A DNA stretch of 64,000 bases, from contig CAIRYQ010000091.1 in NCBI GenBank assembly GCA_903882875.1, positions 1 to 64,000 of the forward strand, in the 5' to 3' direction. The DNA is from an uncultured Spartobacteria bacterium (GTDB lineage: Bacteria > Verrucomicrobiota > Verrucomicrobiia > Chthoniobacterales > Chthoniobacteraceae). The notes beneath the pieces are model-generated. The model searched no databases. It worked only from the letters and a program-made list of their open reading frames with translations, and was not told where the DNA came from. This document shows positions 46,898 through 58,200 of this stretch, piece by piece. The stretch's first letter is position 1. Each line of letters begins with the position of its first letter. Position numbers and translations under genes: made by a program.

Positions 46898-46927
46898 AAA
46901 CGCAGCCCGTCAAAAGCGGCTGCGTTT
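46898..46927 (+). other. Perfect hairpin 15 bp upstream of a DUF1501 start codon
   Basis: AAACGCAGCC (46898-46907) pairs perfectly with GGCTGCGTTT (46918-46927), loop of 10 nt, followed by CTTCCCC. It ends 15 bp before the ATG at 46943, where the ribosome would bind. It looks like a terminator stem but no plus-strand gene precedes it, so it may control translation or attenuate the DUF1501 message. Confidence 0.5.
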
Positions 46928-46942
46928 CTTCCCCGACACGCA

Positions 46943-48346
46943 ATGCTCTCCTACCACGACACCGTCCGCACCGGCGCACAGATGCGGCGCCGCGAATTCC
47001 TCCGCGTCGGCGGGCTCGGGCTCGGCGGACTTTCGCTCACCGATCTTCTTGCCGCGCGTGCCGCCGCAAAATCCGCGAAGCTCCCCGTCACGGACAAGTC
47101 GGTGATCTTCCTTTTCATGCACGGCGGGCCGTCGCAGTTCGAGACGTTCGACCCGAAAATGGACGCGCCCGACAGCACGCGCAGCGCGACGGGCGAGGTG
47201 AAGACCACGATCCCAGGCATCACCTTCGGTTCCACTTTTCCGAAGCTCGCGAAACTTGCGCACAAGTTCAGCGTCGTGCGTTCATTCGTGCCGGGCGACG
47301 CGAATCACGACATCAAGAGCATCGTCGGCAAGGCCACGCTCGGCGCAAACATGGGCTCGCTCTACGCGCGCGTCGCCGGTCCGCTGCGGCCCGAGACCAC
47401 GATGCCCACGAATGTCGCGCTCTTCCCGCGCGCCGTGAGCGCCGATGCCGGACCGGCCATCACGCAGTTTGGCAACATCGTTTCCTCCGGCGATCTCGGC
47501 GCGGCTTACGCGCCGTTCGTCCCCGGTGCGGGCGGCGGCATGCAGGCGGACCTTTCCATGAACCTCCCGCAGGGTCGGGTGAACGATCGCCGCGGCCTCC
47601 TCGCATCGCTCGACAACTGGCGCAGGCGCGTGGACACCGCCAACGTCATGGAAGGTTACAGCGCGATCCAGCAGCAGGCGTTCGACACGCTCTTCGGCGG
47701 CGTCTCCGGCGCCTTCGATCTCTCGCGCGAGGATGCAAAACTCATCGAACGCTACGACACCGCGCCGCTCGTCCCGCGCGACCGCATCAGCAAAAAGTGG
47801 AACAACCACCAGCACTACGGCGACCACGCCGCGACGCTCGGCAAGCTGCTGCTCATGGCGCGCCGGCTCTGCGAACGCGGCGCGGGCTTCGTCACGCTCA
47901 CCACGAGCTTCGTGTGGGACATGCACGCGGACAACAACAACGCCACGCTCACCGAGGGCATGGGCTATGTCGGCACGCCGTTCGACCACGCGGTCTCCAC
48001 ATTCATCGAGGATGTCGAGTCGCGCGGGCTGAGTGAAAAAATCCTGCTCGTGTGTTGCGGCGAGATGGGCCGTTCGCCGACGATCAACAAAAAGGGCGGC
48101 CGCGATCACTGGGGCAACCTCGGCCCGCTCATGCTCTATGGTGGCGGATTGAAAATGGGCCGCATCATCGGCCAGTCCTCGCGCAACGGCGGCGAACCCG
48201 CATCCGACCCCGTGACGATTCCCGACCTCATGGCGACCATCATGCACACGCTCCTCGACACCGGCGAAGTGCGCCTCATGGACGGCCTTCCCAAAAATCT
48301 CGTGGACGCTGTGACGGGCGGTCTGCCGATCCGGGGGCTGATCTGA
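46943..48346 (+). CDS. DUF1501 protein, Tat-exported, without a PSD1 partner nearby
   Basis: 467 aa. RRREFLRVGGLGLGGLSLTD (about 15-34) is a twin-arginine signal. FLFMHGGPSQFETFDPKMD and GRSPTINKKGGRDHWGN are DUF1501 hallmarks. Unlike the other two copies it has no DUF1549/1553 gene beside it, so its partner, if any, lies outside the window. The upstream ORF in another frame that covers the same DNA is a shadow. Confidence 0.87.
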   Translation: MLSYHDTVRTGAQMRRREFLRVGGLGLGGLSLTDLLAARAAAKSAKLPVTDKSVIFLFMHGGPSQFETFDPKMDAPDSTRSATGEVKTTIPGITFGSTFPKLAKLAHKFSVVRSFVPGDANHDIKSIVGKATLGANMGSLYARVAGPLRPETTMPTNVALFPRAVSADAGPAITQFGNIVSSGDLGAAYAPFVPGAGGGMQADLSMNLPQGRVNDRRGLLASLDNWRRRVDTANVMEGYSAIQQQAFDTLFGGVSGAFDLSREDAKLIERYDTAPLVPRDRISKKWNNHQHYGDHAATLGKLLLMARRLCERGAGFVTLTTSFVWDMHADNNNATLTEGMGYVGTPFDHAVSTFIEDVESRGLSEKILLVCCGEMGRSPTINKKGGRDHWGNLGPLMLYGGGLKMGRIIGQSSRNGGEPASDPVTIPDLMATIMHTLLDTGEVRLMDGLPKNLVDAVTGGLPIRGLI

Positions 48347-48353
48347 ATCAACC

Positions 48354-48451
48354 GTAGCCGCCGACGGCAGGAGGCGGGCTGATCTTTCTTCCCGCGTTTC
48401 GCAATCTGCGTTCCGTCTTCAAAGTGCCCGCCTCCTTCCGTCGGTGGCTAC
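48354..48451. repeat. Palindromic element with 26-bp arms between convergent genes
   Basis: The left arm (48354-48379, starting GTAGCCGCCGACGG) and right arm (48426-48451, ending CCGTCGGTGGCTAC) are inverted copies with 24 of 26 positions matching. They enclose 46 bp. CTTTTTCC follows the right arm. The arms begin at GTAGCC and are much longer than needed for a terminator. The structure resembles MITE- or REP-like palindromes that spread through genomes; it may also terminate both convergent genes. Confidence 0.8.
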
Positions 48452-48462
48452 TTTTTCCACGT

Positions 48463-49059
48463 CTACGGCAGCTCTTTGATCTGGATGTGCCGGTATTCCA
48501 TCTGATCGCGATCCGCTTCGAGACCGATGGGGCCGGTCTCGGGAATCTTCAGCGCGTCCTCAAGAATCTCTCCGTTGCACTCGCAGTGCGCGACGTTGTC
48601 CTTCACCGTCACGATGATCGTGTTCCAGTCCTGCGCCTTGTATTTCTTGAGCTGCTTGTAAGGACCTGCCACGAGGTAATCGCGGCACTGGAGCTGCGGC
48701 TTGCGCAGGAAGATCCCGCTGTCCGCATTCACCGCCGCGCGGAACTCGATCTTCAAAATGAAATTCTTCGGGAACACCTGCGTCGTCCAGAGCTGCCGGA
48801 TGCGCGGCCCTTTCTCCGCGTTGTGAGCGTTCACCACGAGGATGCCCGGCTTCGCCGTGTAGCGTCCGTCGCTCGCCTCGGTCTTGCCGTCGAAAGTCTC
48901 AAGGACTTTCTGTTCCTTGTCGCGATAGCCCCAGCCTGTGAGATCCTTCCCGTTGTAAAGCGAGATGAAGCCGGGCTCCGGCGTCCAGTCCTCGGCCCGT
49001 GCGGGCAGGACGGCGAAAATGGCGGCGGCAAGGACGGCGGAGATGCGGAGGGATTTCAT
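48463..49059 (-). CDS. Secreted DUF1080 (3-keto-disaccharide hydrolase-like) protein
   Basis: 198 aa from MKSLRISAVLAAAIFAVLPA, a clear signal peptide; an ATG three codons upstream is possible. The mature part is the DUF1080 concanavalin-like sandwich: GFISLYNGKDLTGWGYRD, then FILKIEFRAAVNADSGIFLR and WNTIIVTVKDNVAHCECNGE, ending GPIGLEADRDQMEYRHIQIK. The family includes 3-keto-glycoside hydrolases and is expanded in PVC and Bacteroidota. A role in glycan breakdown with the secreted haem and DUF1501 proteins is plausible. Confidence 0.85.
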   Translation of the reverse strand: MKSLRISAVLAAAIFAVLPARAEDWTPEPGFISLYNGKDLTGWGYRDKEQKVLETFDGKTEASDGRYTAKPGILVVNAHNAEKGPRIRQLWTTQVFPKNFILKIEFRAAVNADSGIFLRKPQLQCRDYLVAGPYKQLKKYKAQDWNTIIVTVKDNVAHCECNGEILEDALKIPETGPIGLEADRDQMEYRHIQIKELP

Positions 49060-49177
49060 GGCTCGCATCGTTGCCGGGAAAAATTTTTCGCGGCAAGCGG
49101 GAACTCACACCCGGAGGGCCGCCCCATCGCGAAACGTTTGCTCCCCGGACCACCATCCGCTTTTCTGCGCGCTGCAC

Positions 49178-50212
49178 ATGAAAGCCATCCAACTCGAGAA
49201 GCCGCAGACGTTCCGGAAAATAGAAATCGAAGAACCCGGCACGCCCGGTCCCGGCGATGCCATCGTTACCATTCACCGTATCGGCATCTGCGGCACGGAC
49301 TACTCAGGCTACCTCGGCAAAATGCCGTTCTTCAGCTATCCGCGCATCCCCGGCCACGAACTCGGCGTGGAAGTTCTCTCCGTCGGCGAAGGCGTGACGA
49401 ACGTGAAGCCCGGCGACAAGTGCTCCGTCGAGCCGTACATCAACTGCCAGAAGTGCTATTCGTGCCGCCGCGGCCACTCGAACTGCTGCGAGGCGCACAA
49501 GACGCTCGGCGTGATGTGCGACGGCGGAATGTGCGAACGCTTCCTCATCCCAGCGCGCAAGCTGCACGTCTCGCGCAAGCTCACCTTTGATCAGCTCGCG
49601 CTCGTCGAGACGCTCGCCATCGGCTGCCACGCGATCAACCGCGGCAACCCGCAGCCCGGCGAGCACGTGCTCGTCATCGGCGCGGGACCGATCGGACTTT
49701 CCACGATCGAGTTCGCAAAGCTCAGCGGCGCGCGAACCATCGTGATGGACATGAATGAGGCGCGGCTGCAATTCGTCCACGAGAAAATGGGCGTGCCCGA
49801 CACGATCCTCCTCACACTCGGCGGCGAGGCGCAGGCCGCCGGGCAACTCTCCGCAATCACGAACGGCCAGCTCGCCGACGTCGTCGTGGACGCGACCGGC
49901 AGCAACAAGAGCATGGCCGCCGCACTCGGCTACTGCGCGTACGCCGCGCGGCTCGTGTATGTCGGCATCACGCAGCAGGAGATCAGTTTTTTCCAGGCGC
50001 CCGTGCTGCATCGCCGCGAAGTCACCATCCTCGCCTCGCGCAACGCGCTGCCGCCGGATTTCACGCGCATCATCTCGCTCATCGAGGACGGCAAAATCAA
50101 CACCGACCCGTGGATCACGCACCACGCGAAATTCGACGACATGATTGATGTCTTCCCGACGTGGCTGAAGCCCGAGAGCGGAGTGATCAAGGCCGTCGTC
50201 GCGCTGACGTAG
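49178..50212 (+). CDS. Zinc-binding medium-chain alcohol/sugar dehydrogenase
   Basis: 344 aa. The catalytic zinc site is formed by CGTD (about 37-40) and GHE (about 60-62). Four clustered cysteines in CQKCYSCRRGHSNCC (about 90-104) hold a structural zinc. VIGAGPIGL (about 167) is the NAD(P)-binding loop. The protein is of the sorbitol/threonine/galactitol dehydrogenase branch; the substrate is not evident. The ATG at 49178 gives the usual MKAIQLEKP start. It is divergent from the DUF1080 gene, so the two may share a promoter region. Confidence 0.87.
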   Translation: MKAIQLEKPQTFRKIEIEEPGTPGPGDAIVTIHRIGICGTDYSGYLGKMPFFSYPRIPGHELGVEVLSVGEGVTNVKPGDKCSVEPYINCQKCYSCRRGHSNCCEAHKTLGVMCDGGMCERFLIPARKLHVSRKLTFDQLALVETLAIGCHAINRGNPQPGEHVLVIGAGPIGLSTIEFAKLSGARTIVMDMNEARLQFVHEKMGVPDTILLTLGGEAQAAGQLSAITNGQLADVVVDATGSNKSMAAALGYCAYAARLVYVGITQQEISFFQAPVLHRREVTILASRNALPPDFTRIISLIEDGKINTDPWITHHAKFDDMIDVFPTWLKPESGVIKAVVALT

Positions 50213-50278
50213 CGCGATTGCAAAACGCGCCGCCTTCATCATTGCCCGTCGTGCTGCATGGTTCAGAATCCGCGCATC

Positions 50279-50680
50279 ATGAAAGCCATCTGGACCCTCA
50301 TCTTCCTCGCAATCATCGCCTCGACCGTGGGCATTACGATGCTCTTCGTGCCGCAGTCGCAGTGGACGCCGACATTCTGGCTGAGCCTCGGCACGGTCGC
50401 GGCGGCGGAGTTTTTCCTGTGGATCGCGTTCACCTTCTCCGGAACCTCGCGCGGCGAACAGGCGGGTGGGTTTTCAAAACTTTCGATCATCGCCACGACG
50501 CTGATCTACTTTTTCGTCACCACGGTGCTTGCGCTCGTTGCGATTTTTGTGCCGCTGCCGTTCAAGGTGCTGCTCGCGATCCACATTGTCGCGTTGCTTG
50601 GCTTTGTGATCACCGCCGGCCTCGCCGCTATCGGTACCCGCGTGCTTCAGGGCACGAATGAGGCGCAGCGCCCGCGCTAA
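50279..50680 (+). CDS. Small integral membrane protein, unknown function
   Basis: 133 aa with four predicted membrane helices (about 3-22, 32-55, 70-92, 97-120) and short polar loops. No motif is recognised. The ATG at 50279 is chosen because the first helix begins at once; an ATG seven codons upstream is possible. The stop overlaps the miaB stop on the other strand. Confidence 0.65.
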   Translation: MKAIWTLIFLAIIASTVGITMLFVPQSQWTPTFWLSLGTVAAAEFFLWIAFTFSGTSRGEQAGGFSKLSIIATTLIYFFVTTVLALVAIFVPLPFKVLLAIHIVALLGFVITAGLAAIGTRVLQGTNEAQRPR

Positions 50681-52044
50681 AGCACAGCAGGGTTTCCGTA
50701 GAGACTGAAGCCGCTCGCGCGTTCGATCTGCACGTCGAAGACTTCGCCGATGTGGCGCTCGCCGCCCTCGAAGATCACGACCTTGTTCCCCGGCGAACGG
50801 CCCGAGAGCGTCGCGGGATTCGTCTTGCTCGGCCCTTCGCACAAAATCTTCACGCGCTTTCCGACCAGCTCCTCGTTCTTCGCCTTCGCGATTTCGTCCA
50901 CGAGATTCAGCAGCACGCGGTTGCGTTCGTCGCGAATTTCCTCGGGCACCTGATCGCTCATCAACGCAGCGGGCGTGTCGCGGCGCGTGCTGTATTTGAA
51001 GACGAATGCGTTGTCGAAACCGACGCGGCGATACAGTTCGCACGAAGCCTCGAAGTCCGCATCGGTCTCACCGGGAAAGCCGACGATGACATCCGTGGTG
51101 ACAGCGATGTCGGGCAGCGCCACGCGCAGTGACTCGACGAGCCGCAGATATTTCTCCGCAGTGTAAGTGCGGTGCATCGCTTTCAAAATGCGATCGCTGC
51201 CGCTCTGCACGGGCAGATGCACATGCGCCATGAGCTTCGGCAGCCGCGCGTAGCACTCGACGAGATCGGCGCGGAAGCCAATCGGGTGCGGTGACGTGAA
51301 ACGCAGCCGCTGCAATCCCTCGACGGCATGGACGGCTTCGAGCAACTGCACGAACGGCGACTTCTCCCCGACGCGCGGGAACTCGTGGCGTCCGTACAAA
51401 TTCACGATCTGTCCGAGCAAAGTCACCTCGCGCACACCGCGCGCGACGAGTCCCTCGACCTCCTGCACGATGTCCGCAATCGTGCGCGAACGCTCCGAGC
51501 CGCGCGTGCTCGGCACGATGCAAAATGTGCAGTGCATGTTGCACCCCTGCATGATGCTCACGAACGCCGTGACCTGCCGCTCCTCCAGCATGTGTTCGCG
51601 GATCGTCGCCTGTGATCCAGATTCTTCGGCGATGTCCACGATGCTGAAGCGCGCGTCGTCCATGAGCCGCTCGCCGAGCGCGGCCTTGCGCTGTACGAGC
51701 TGCTCCACGTAGTCGGCGACCTTGTGAAATTTCTGCGTCCCCACGACGAGGTCCACATGCGCGATGTCGCGGACGAGTTCGCCGCCGCGGCTCTGCGCCA
51801 TGCAGCCGAGAAAGCCGAAGACCATCTCGGGCTTGTTCGCGCGCAGCCTGCCGAGCAGTCCCATTTTCCCCAGCGCTTTCTGCTCCGCGAGATCGCGCAC
51901 GCTGCATGTGTTGATGAGCACGACATCCGCGGCCTTCTCCTCCGTGGTCAACTCATAGCCACGGCCGATGAGATCGCGCGCGACCTGCTCGGAGTCGCGT
52001 TCGTTCATCTGGCACCCATAGGTCTTGAGAAATACTTTCGGCAT
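50677..52044 (-). CDS. miaB: tRNA-2-methylthio-N6-dimethylallyladenosine synthase
   Basis: 455 aa. The N-terminal UPF0004 domain has KTYGCQMNERDSE, NTCSVRDLAEQKA and LGCMAQSRG, whose cysteines bind an auxiliary [4Fe-4S] cluster. The radical-SAM motif is CNMHCTFCIVPSTRGSERSR, which binds the second cluster. A TRAM domain ends the protein. MiaB adds the methylthio group to i6A37 in tRNAs reading UNN codons. The gene converges with the small membrane protein and diverges from the TPR gene. Confidence 0.95.
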   Translation of the reverse strand: MPKVFLKTYGCQMNERDSEQVARDLIGRGYELTTEEKAADVVLINTCSVRDLAEQKALGKMGLLGRLRANKPEMVFGFLGCMAQSRGGELVRDIAHVDLVVGTQKFHKVADYVEQLVQRKAALGERLMDDARFSIVDIAEESGSQATIREHMLEERQVTAFVSIMQGCNMHCTFCIVPSTRGSERSRTIADIVQEVEGLVARGVREVTLLGQIVNLYGRHEFPRVGEKSPFVQLLEAVHAVEGLQRLRFTSPHPIGFRADLVECYARLPKLMAHVHLPVQSGSDRILKAMHRTYTAEKYLRLVESLRVALPDIAVTTDVIVGFPGETDADFEASCELYRRVGFDNAFVFKYSTRRDTPAALMSDQVPEEIRDERNRVLLNLVDEIAKAKNEELVGKRVKILCEGPSKTNPATLSGRSPGNKVVIFEGGERHIGEVFDVQIERASGFSLYGNPAVL

Positions 52045-52240
52045 CGAAGGGCGCGGAAACTAACCGAGCACGCGGTGCTCGTAAATGGGGAGTATGTGCG
52101 GCGCAGATGCCCAGACGTCGTAAAAAGGATGCGTCGTCGCGCGGAGCCGTGTGAAGGTGCCCGACAGCCAAAGTTGGCATCCGGATTGGGAACGGCGGCG
52201 GGGTTGTCTTTTCAACCGTGCCACGGATAGTGCGCGCACG

Positions 52241-55200
52241 ATGCGAGTCCCACGCATTTTCACCGCCGCAATGTTCGCCGCCGCGTTTGCGCGTGCGGAG
52301 CCGCTTTCGCCCCGTGTGACGGAGCGGTACCGGCAGATGCTCGCGGCAAATCCGAGCGAGGGCATCGTGCTCGACCGTCTGTGGAAAGGCGCGCTCGACG
52401 GCGGCACGACGGAAGATCTGCTCGCGGCGTACGCAAAGGCGGAGGATTTTTCCGGGCGCATGATTTCCGGTCTGCTGCTGCGCAAGGCGGGCCGCGACGA
52501 CGGCGCGCACGCGGCGTTCGAGGCTGCGCAAAAATTGGACGCTGCGAATCCATTGCCGCTGCTCGCGCTGGCGCGGATGGAAAATGACGGCGGGCATCCC
52601 GCGAAGGCGGCGGTGCTTTTTGAAAAGGCGCTCGAGGTTTTCCAAAAGGACGACGCACGCGTGCAGGACACGCTGATGCAGCTCGGTGCGGCATGGAGCG
52701 TCGCGGGTGAACCGGCAAAATCCGCGCAGGCGTGGGAGCGTGCGCTCGCGCTCGCGCCGGACGATCCCGAATTGCGCCGCCGTCTCGCGCAGGCGGGCGC
52801 AGATGCGGGTCAGCCGGAGGTTGCACTGAAGCACCTTGAGTTTCTCTCCACGCACGCCGAGCCGTCCGAACGCGCGAAGGCGTTGCAGCAGATCGCCGCG
52901 ATTCACTCCGCCGCCTCGCGCAATGACGATGCGATGCAGGCGCTGGAGCGTGCGGTGCGCGGCACCGCGCCGGCGAGCTGGATGCGCGCGGAACTGCTCG
53001 GGCAGATCATCCGGCTGGCGATTCGCACGCATTCGGAAGCTGCGCTGGAAAAGAAATGGCTCGCGCAGGTGGAGGCGAATCCGCGCGATCTCGGCGGGTA
53101 TCTGCAAGTCGTGGAGTTTTACGATCGCACCGGGAATTTCGAGCAGGAGCGTGTGTGGCTGGAGAAGGTCACGGCGCTCGTGCCGGGAAATGCGGATCAC
53201 GCGCTCCGGCTTGCGCGGTTGCTTGCGCAGATGGACCAGCTCGATGCCGCCGCCGCGCAGTTCAATAAGGTGATGGCCGCACAGCCGAAGAACACCGATC
53301 TGGTGTTCGAGCGCGCGCGGATTGACGTGCGGCGCGAGGACGGTGCAGCCGCGCGGCTGCGGATCGCGGCGATGCTCGGCGCGCACACGGACGACGACAT
53401 GCTGCGCACCGTGGCGCTCGCATTTTTCCAGGAGCACCGGATGTCCGATGCGATCGAGCGGCACCTGTCGGAAGACGCGCGGGCAGGTGCGGAGAATGCG
53501 CTGCTGGCGCTAGCGGAGTTTTATTTTTCACAGCGAAAGGCGGACGAGGGCCGCGCGGCACTGGCGCGTCTCGTGCGCAGCGGCGATGCGCCCGCGGAGG
53601 AGGCGCGACGCAGGATGCTCGTCGCGCAGCATCTGAAGGGTCACGGCGAACTCACCGCCGCGGTCGCGGAGGCGGAGGCCGCGGTGCGCCTTGTCCCGGA
53701 TTCGCGCGAGGCGCTGATGATGCTTGGTGAACTGCGCGCTGCGCTTTCACATCGTGCGGAGGCGAGGGCCGCGTTCCTGCGCGCCTATGCTGCGAGCGGC
53801 ACTGATGCCGAGCGGCTGGAGGTGGACGGGAAACTTTTCGAGAGCATCCGTGCCGAGGTCGCGCCTGCGGTGGCCGGACGTCCGCAGGGCGAGTCCGCGG
53901 CGGCGGTGGTCGAGGGGTTCATCCGCGATCTCATGCGCGGGGCAAACGATGCGAAGTCGCCCGCGGGCTGGCTGCGCGTGGCGCGGTGGAAGGCGTGGAA
54001 TGGCGACAAGTCGAGCGCGGTCACATTCGCCGCGAAGGCCGCTGACATGGAGCCGGGGAATCCCGCGGCGCGCGAATTCCTCGCACGGCATGCGGTGACG
54101 AACGGCGAGGGCTCGTATGCGGTCGCATACCTGCGCGAACTCATCGGGATCAACCCTGCGGGGCGCGACGGTTATTTGCGCGAAATCGCACAAGTCGAAT
54201 TGCAGCGCGGCGATCGCGCGGATGCGCTGGAAATTTTCGCACAGCTTGTGAAGGCGAACCCCGGCAGTATGGACGCGCTCGCGGATCTCGCGAACGCGCA
54301 GGAACGCGCGGAGAAAATGAACGAGGCGGCGGACTCGTGGAGAAAGGTGCTCGCGCTCGCACCCGCGCCGCGCCGGAGCGAGGCTGCGACCTCCCTTCTG
54401 CGTGTGTTGGAAAAAGACGGCGCACACGGGGAGGCGACGGAGCTGATGCTGCGCCGCGCGGACGATGCGCCCGACGAGCGCACGCGCTTCGCGCGGCTCG
54501 ACGAGATGCTGCTCTACTGCCAGCGGCACGGGCGGCTGCCGTGGGCGCGCGACATTTTCGAAAAGCGGCACAAGGCGAAGGCCGATGATTACGTGGCGGG
54601 GATCGTGATGGGCCGTGTGCTGAAGCTCATGGGGGAAAAGGCCGCGGCATCCGGGCTGTTCACGGATGCCGCGCTGTCCGTGCCGAACGATGCGGACGTG
54701 CTGCCGGAGCTGGTGCGCGAGGCGGAGGAGCTTCACAAACTCGACCTCGCGGTGCGGCTCCAGGAGCAGCTCGTGCGCGCGTCGAAGGCGAGCGGATCGG
54801 ACGGCTGGCTGCGGCTTGCCGACTTGCAGCAAGGCCGCGGGGACCTCGAGGCTGTGGAGCGCACATGGGCGCAGGCGGTCGCGAAATTTCCGCGCGATGC
54901 GGATGTGCTGCGCAAGGCCGCGGACTTCCATCTGCAATGGGGTGATCGCGCGACGGCGGCGAACCTCCTCGGCAAAATCTTCGCGCTGGATGTGGAGGAT
55001 GTGCGTGCGGCGTCCGAACTCGGCGAGCTGAGATTTTCCGCGGGAAAATTGCAGGAAGCGCGTGCGGCCTTCGAGCGTGTGATGAAACTCACTTCCCCGG
55101 TGATGCAGCTCGCGTATCCGGCGGAACGAACCGGACGGGCGCCGGTGCCGCGGAATTCATCCGGCACCGTGCGCAGGCCGGGCGGGTTGCGGAGTGTTGC

Positions 55201-58200
55201 GGCGACCGAGCGTTCCGGCGGTGTGACGGGATCCGAACTGCGACGCGATGGCGAAACTCAGATGCGGCTCGATGCGCTGCGCAGGCTCGCGGAGATCGCG
55301 CGGAGCACGGGTGGCGCGGTGTTGGAGAAATGGATCGCGGACTGGGTGCCTTCGGGATCGGATGCGACGATCGAGGCGCTTTGGGCGCTGTATTTTTCCG
55401 GCGCGCATGATGCGGTGCTCACGATTGCGGAGAAGAATGCAGCGGCCGATCCGACGGATGGCGCGCACAGGCGGGCATTCATCCGGGTTGCGTTTGAGAG
55501 CGGGGCGTTTGCGCGGCTCGGCGAATGGCTGAATGCGGACGCGCGCACTGCCGCGGAGGAGGAGCTGTTTGCACAGGCATTTGAAGAGGTGCTGTGGTTG
55601 CGTCCTGAAATCGTGTCGCTGGCGATGATGCAGCGCGTGTTCCCCGAGGGCGGGCGCGCGGAGCTGTGGGCGAGCGCGGAGGCGCTTGCGCGGACGCATC
55701 ACATGCGCGAGGCGATCACGCTGGGCAGGCGAGTTTTTGCAAACACGCCGCAGCGCGTGGCCACGGGGCGTGAGCTGGCGCGCTGGCATCTTGCGCTTGG
55801 CGAGGCGGACGCCGCGCGCGCGGTGCTCGCGGCGGCGAGCGAGGGTGAGGGCGGGTCGCTGGAGTCGCCGGTGTATGGTGCGATGCGCGATCTGTATTTT
55901 CTGCTGCCGCAGGATCAGCGCGGGGCATTCGTGCGCGAGCGGCTGCGCGCGGCGGACGAAGGAACAGTGCATGGGCTGCAAGTGAGGCTGCTGCTTTTCG
56001 CGCTCGAAGGAATGAGCGATGACGCGGATGACGCGCTGGTGCGGCTGATCGGGCGGCGGCCTGTCGGTCCGGCGACCGCGGAGGATGGAAACTCCGCGAT
56101 GCGCGAGTGGAATTTTGCCAATGCCACGGTGGGGCAGCTTCTGGAGTGGGATATGCCTGTGCTCGCGCGTCGTGCGTTGGAAATGGCGCTGGCCGATGCG
56201 GGACTGCGTGGATTGCAGGAGGAGCAGCGCGTGCGCGCGGGTGCGCCGGGGATCGAATCGGCTGGCAGAGCGTGGAGCGGACGCTCGGTTTTCCACGAGG
56301 CGCTCGGGAGGGGGCGTGCGCAACGGGACGCGCTCGCGTTTCTGGCGGGCGGCGCAATCGAACGTGCGGCGATGATTGCGAAAATGCGCGCTGCCGGGGA
56401 TGCGGGTTTGAGGTCGCGATTTGCCGAGGCGCTCGCGTCGGTCGGCGGAGGCGCCCATGCGGTGGCGATCTGGAAGATCGGATGGGAACACGATCTGCGG
56501 AATCCGGGTGCGCTGCGGCAGCTCGTGGATGCGTCGCGCGCCGCTGGCGATGTGGCCGCGGACGAGGCCGTGCGGCGGCGCTGCGTCGAGGAGATCATCA
56601 ATCCCGGCAACGACACAACGCTGCGCGAATTTGCGCTGGAGCTTTCGGAACTGCTCGAACAACGCGGTGCGGCGGATGAGGCGCTCGCGGTGATCGAGAA
56701 GGCGGTCGAGCGAAATCCCGAGGAACTGCGGCTGCTGATGCGCGAGGCGCTGCTTCTTGAAAGATGCAGCAGGGCGGACGAGGCCGCGGCAGTGTGGAAA
56801 AAGGTGGTCGGCAGCGACGCTGGGAGCGCGCCGGCGAGGCGCGTGCTCGCGACCATTTTCGAGGGACGGGGAAAATTCGCGGAGGCGATCGAGGTGCGGA
56901 ACCGTTCGGGGCCATCGGGTGACACGGCGTTGCCGGAGCTTTTTTGCAAGGCCGGGCGCCCGGATGACGCCCTCGTGGCGCTCTCGCGCCTCACGGGCAG
57001 CGGCGCGGTGCAGTCGGCGATGGCGGCTGCGGAGGTGCTGGCGCTGAATGGCGACGGGACGTCAGCGCGCAGCGTGCTCATCGCGGCGGCGGCGAAAACG
57101 ACGGAGCCGACCGGGCTGATTCAGTTGCGCGCGAAGCTGCTGACGATCCCCGGATTCCCGCCACCGGAACTTTTCCGGACGCGAATGCAGGAGCGGATGC
57201 GCCATGCGGCGCACGCTCACCCCGAACTTGCGGGCGGCTATTTTGATTTCTTCGAGCGGTACGCGAAGCGTCTCGGGATCGCGGAGGAGTGGGGACGCGA
57301 ACTCGATGAGGCGTGGCACGGGGGCACGGGTGCGACGACGGCCGGGCTTACGCTGTTGCGACGCGCGTGCGCCGATGGCGACGCGGATGCGGTGCGGCGC
57401 ATTTCCGCGGCGCTGTTGTCGCGCGCGGACGCCGTCGATTCGTTGCTCGATGAGATGGGCGGCATCGTGCGCCGTGCGGGCCGCGCGGATTTGCAGTTGC
57501 TCGTGGCCGAGCGTGTGGCGCGGCGCGCGTGGCCGTCGGCGGATGGGATGTTCGCATGGGTCCGGCTGCTCGCTGCGAATGGTGCACGCGAACGTGCGGC
57601 GGAGGTGCTCTCGCGACACGCGTGGCTTGCGGGATTCGGCGGAGGTGCGGAGTCGCTGGGACGTGCATGGCTTGCGGCCGGTGAGACGGAAAAGGCGCGG
57701 GATTTTCTCTCGTTCGCGATGAGGCAGGGCGGGCCGTCGCCTGCGCCGTCGGTCCTCGCTGCGATGGCGGGCGTGCATGTGGCGGCGAACAATTTCCGGG
57801 CGGCGAGGCTGCTGCTCCGGCGGGCGTTCGCGGAGCCGGTGTGCCACGAGTATGCGGCGCTTGCGGAATATCTCGACGCGGCGGGCGACATTGCACGCTG
57901 GCGTGATGTCGCGGCGGAATTTGGGCTCGCGCCGCGCGCGGTGCATGAGCTGGCGCTCGCGATTTTTTCCCTCCATGAAAAGCGCGGACGTGTTCATGAG
58001 GCGCTGGCTCTCGTGACTGCGAACCCGTCGCTCGTGAGTGCCACTGACGAAATGGCAGCGGAGAGCGGTGGCGTTCCGCGCCTGGATCTTGCGCGGCTCC
58101 GGCGTGCGGCGGTGAAGGCGGGGGAGTTTGAAAAATGCACGCGGCTTTTCGAGCAGCCGATGCTGTTGCGTCTGCCGGATGCGCCGGTGGAATCCGAGGC

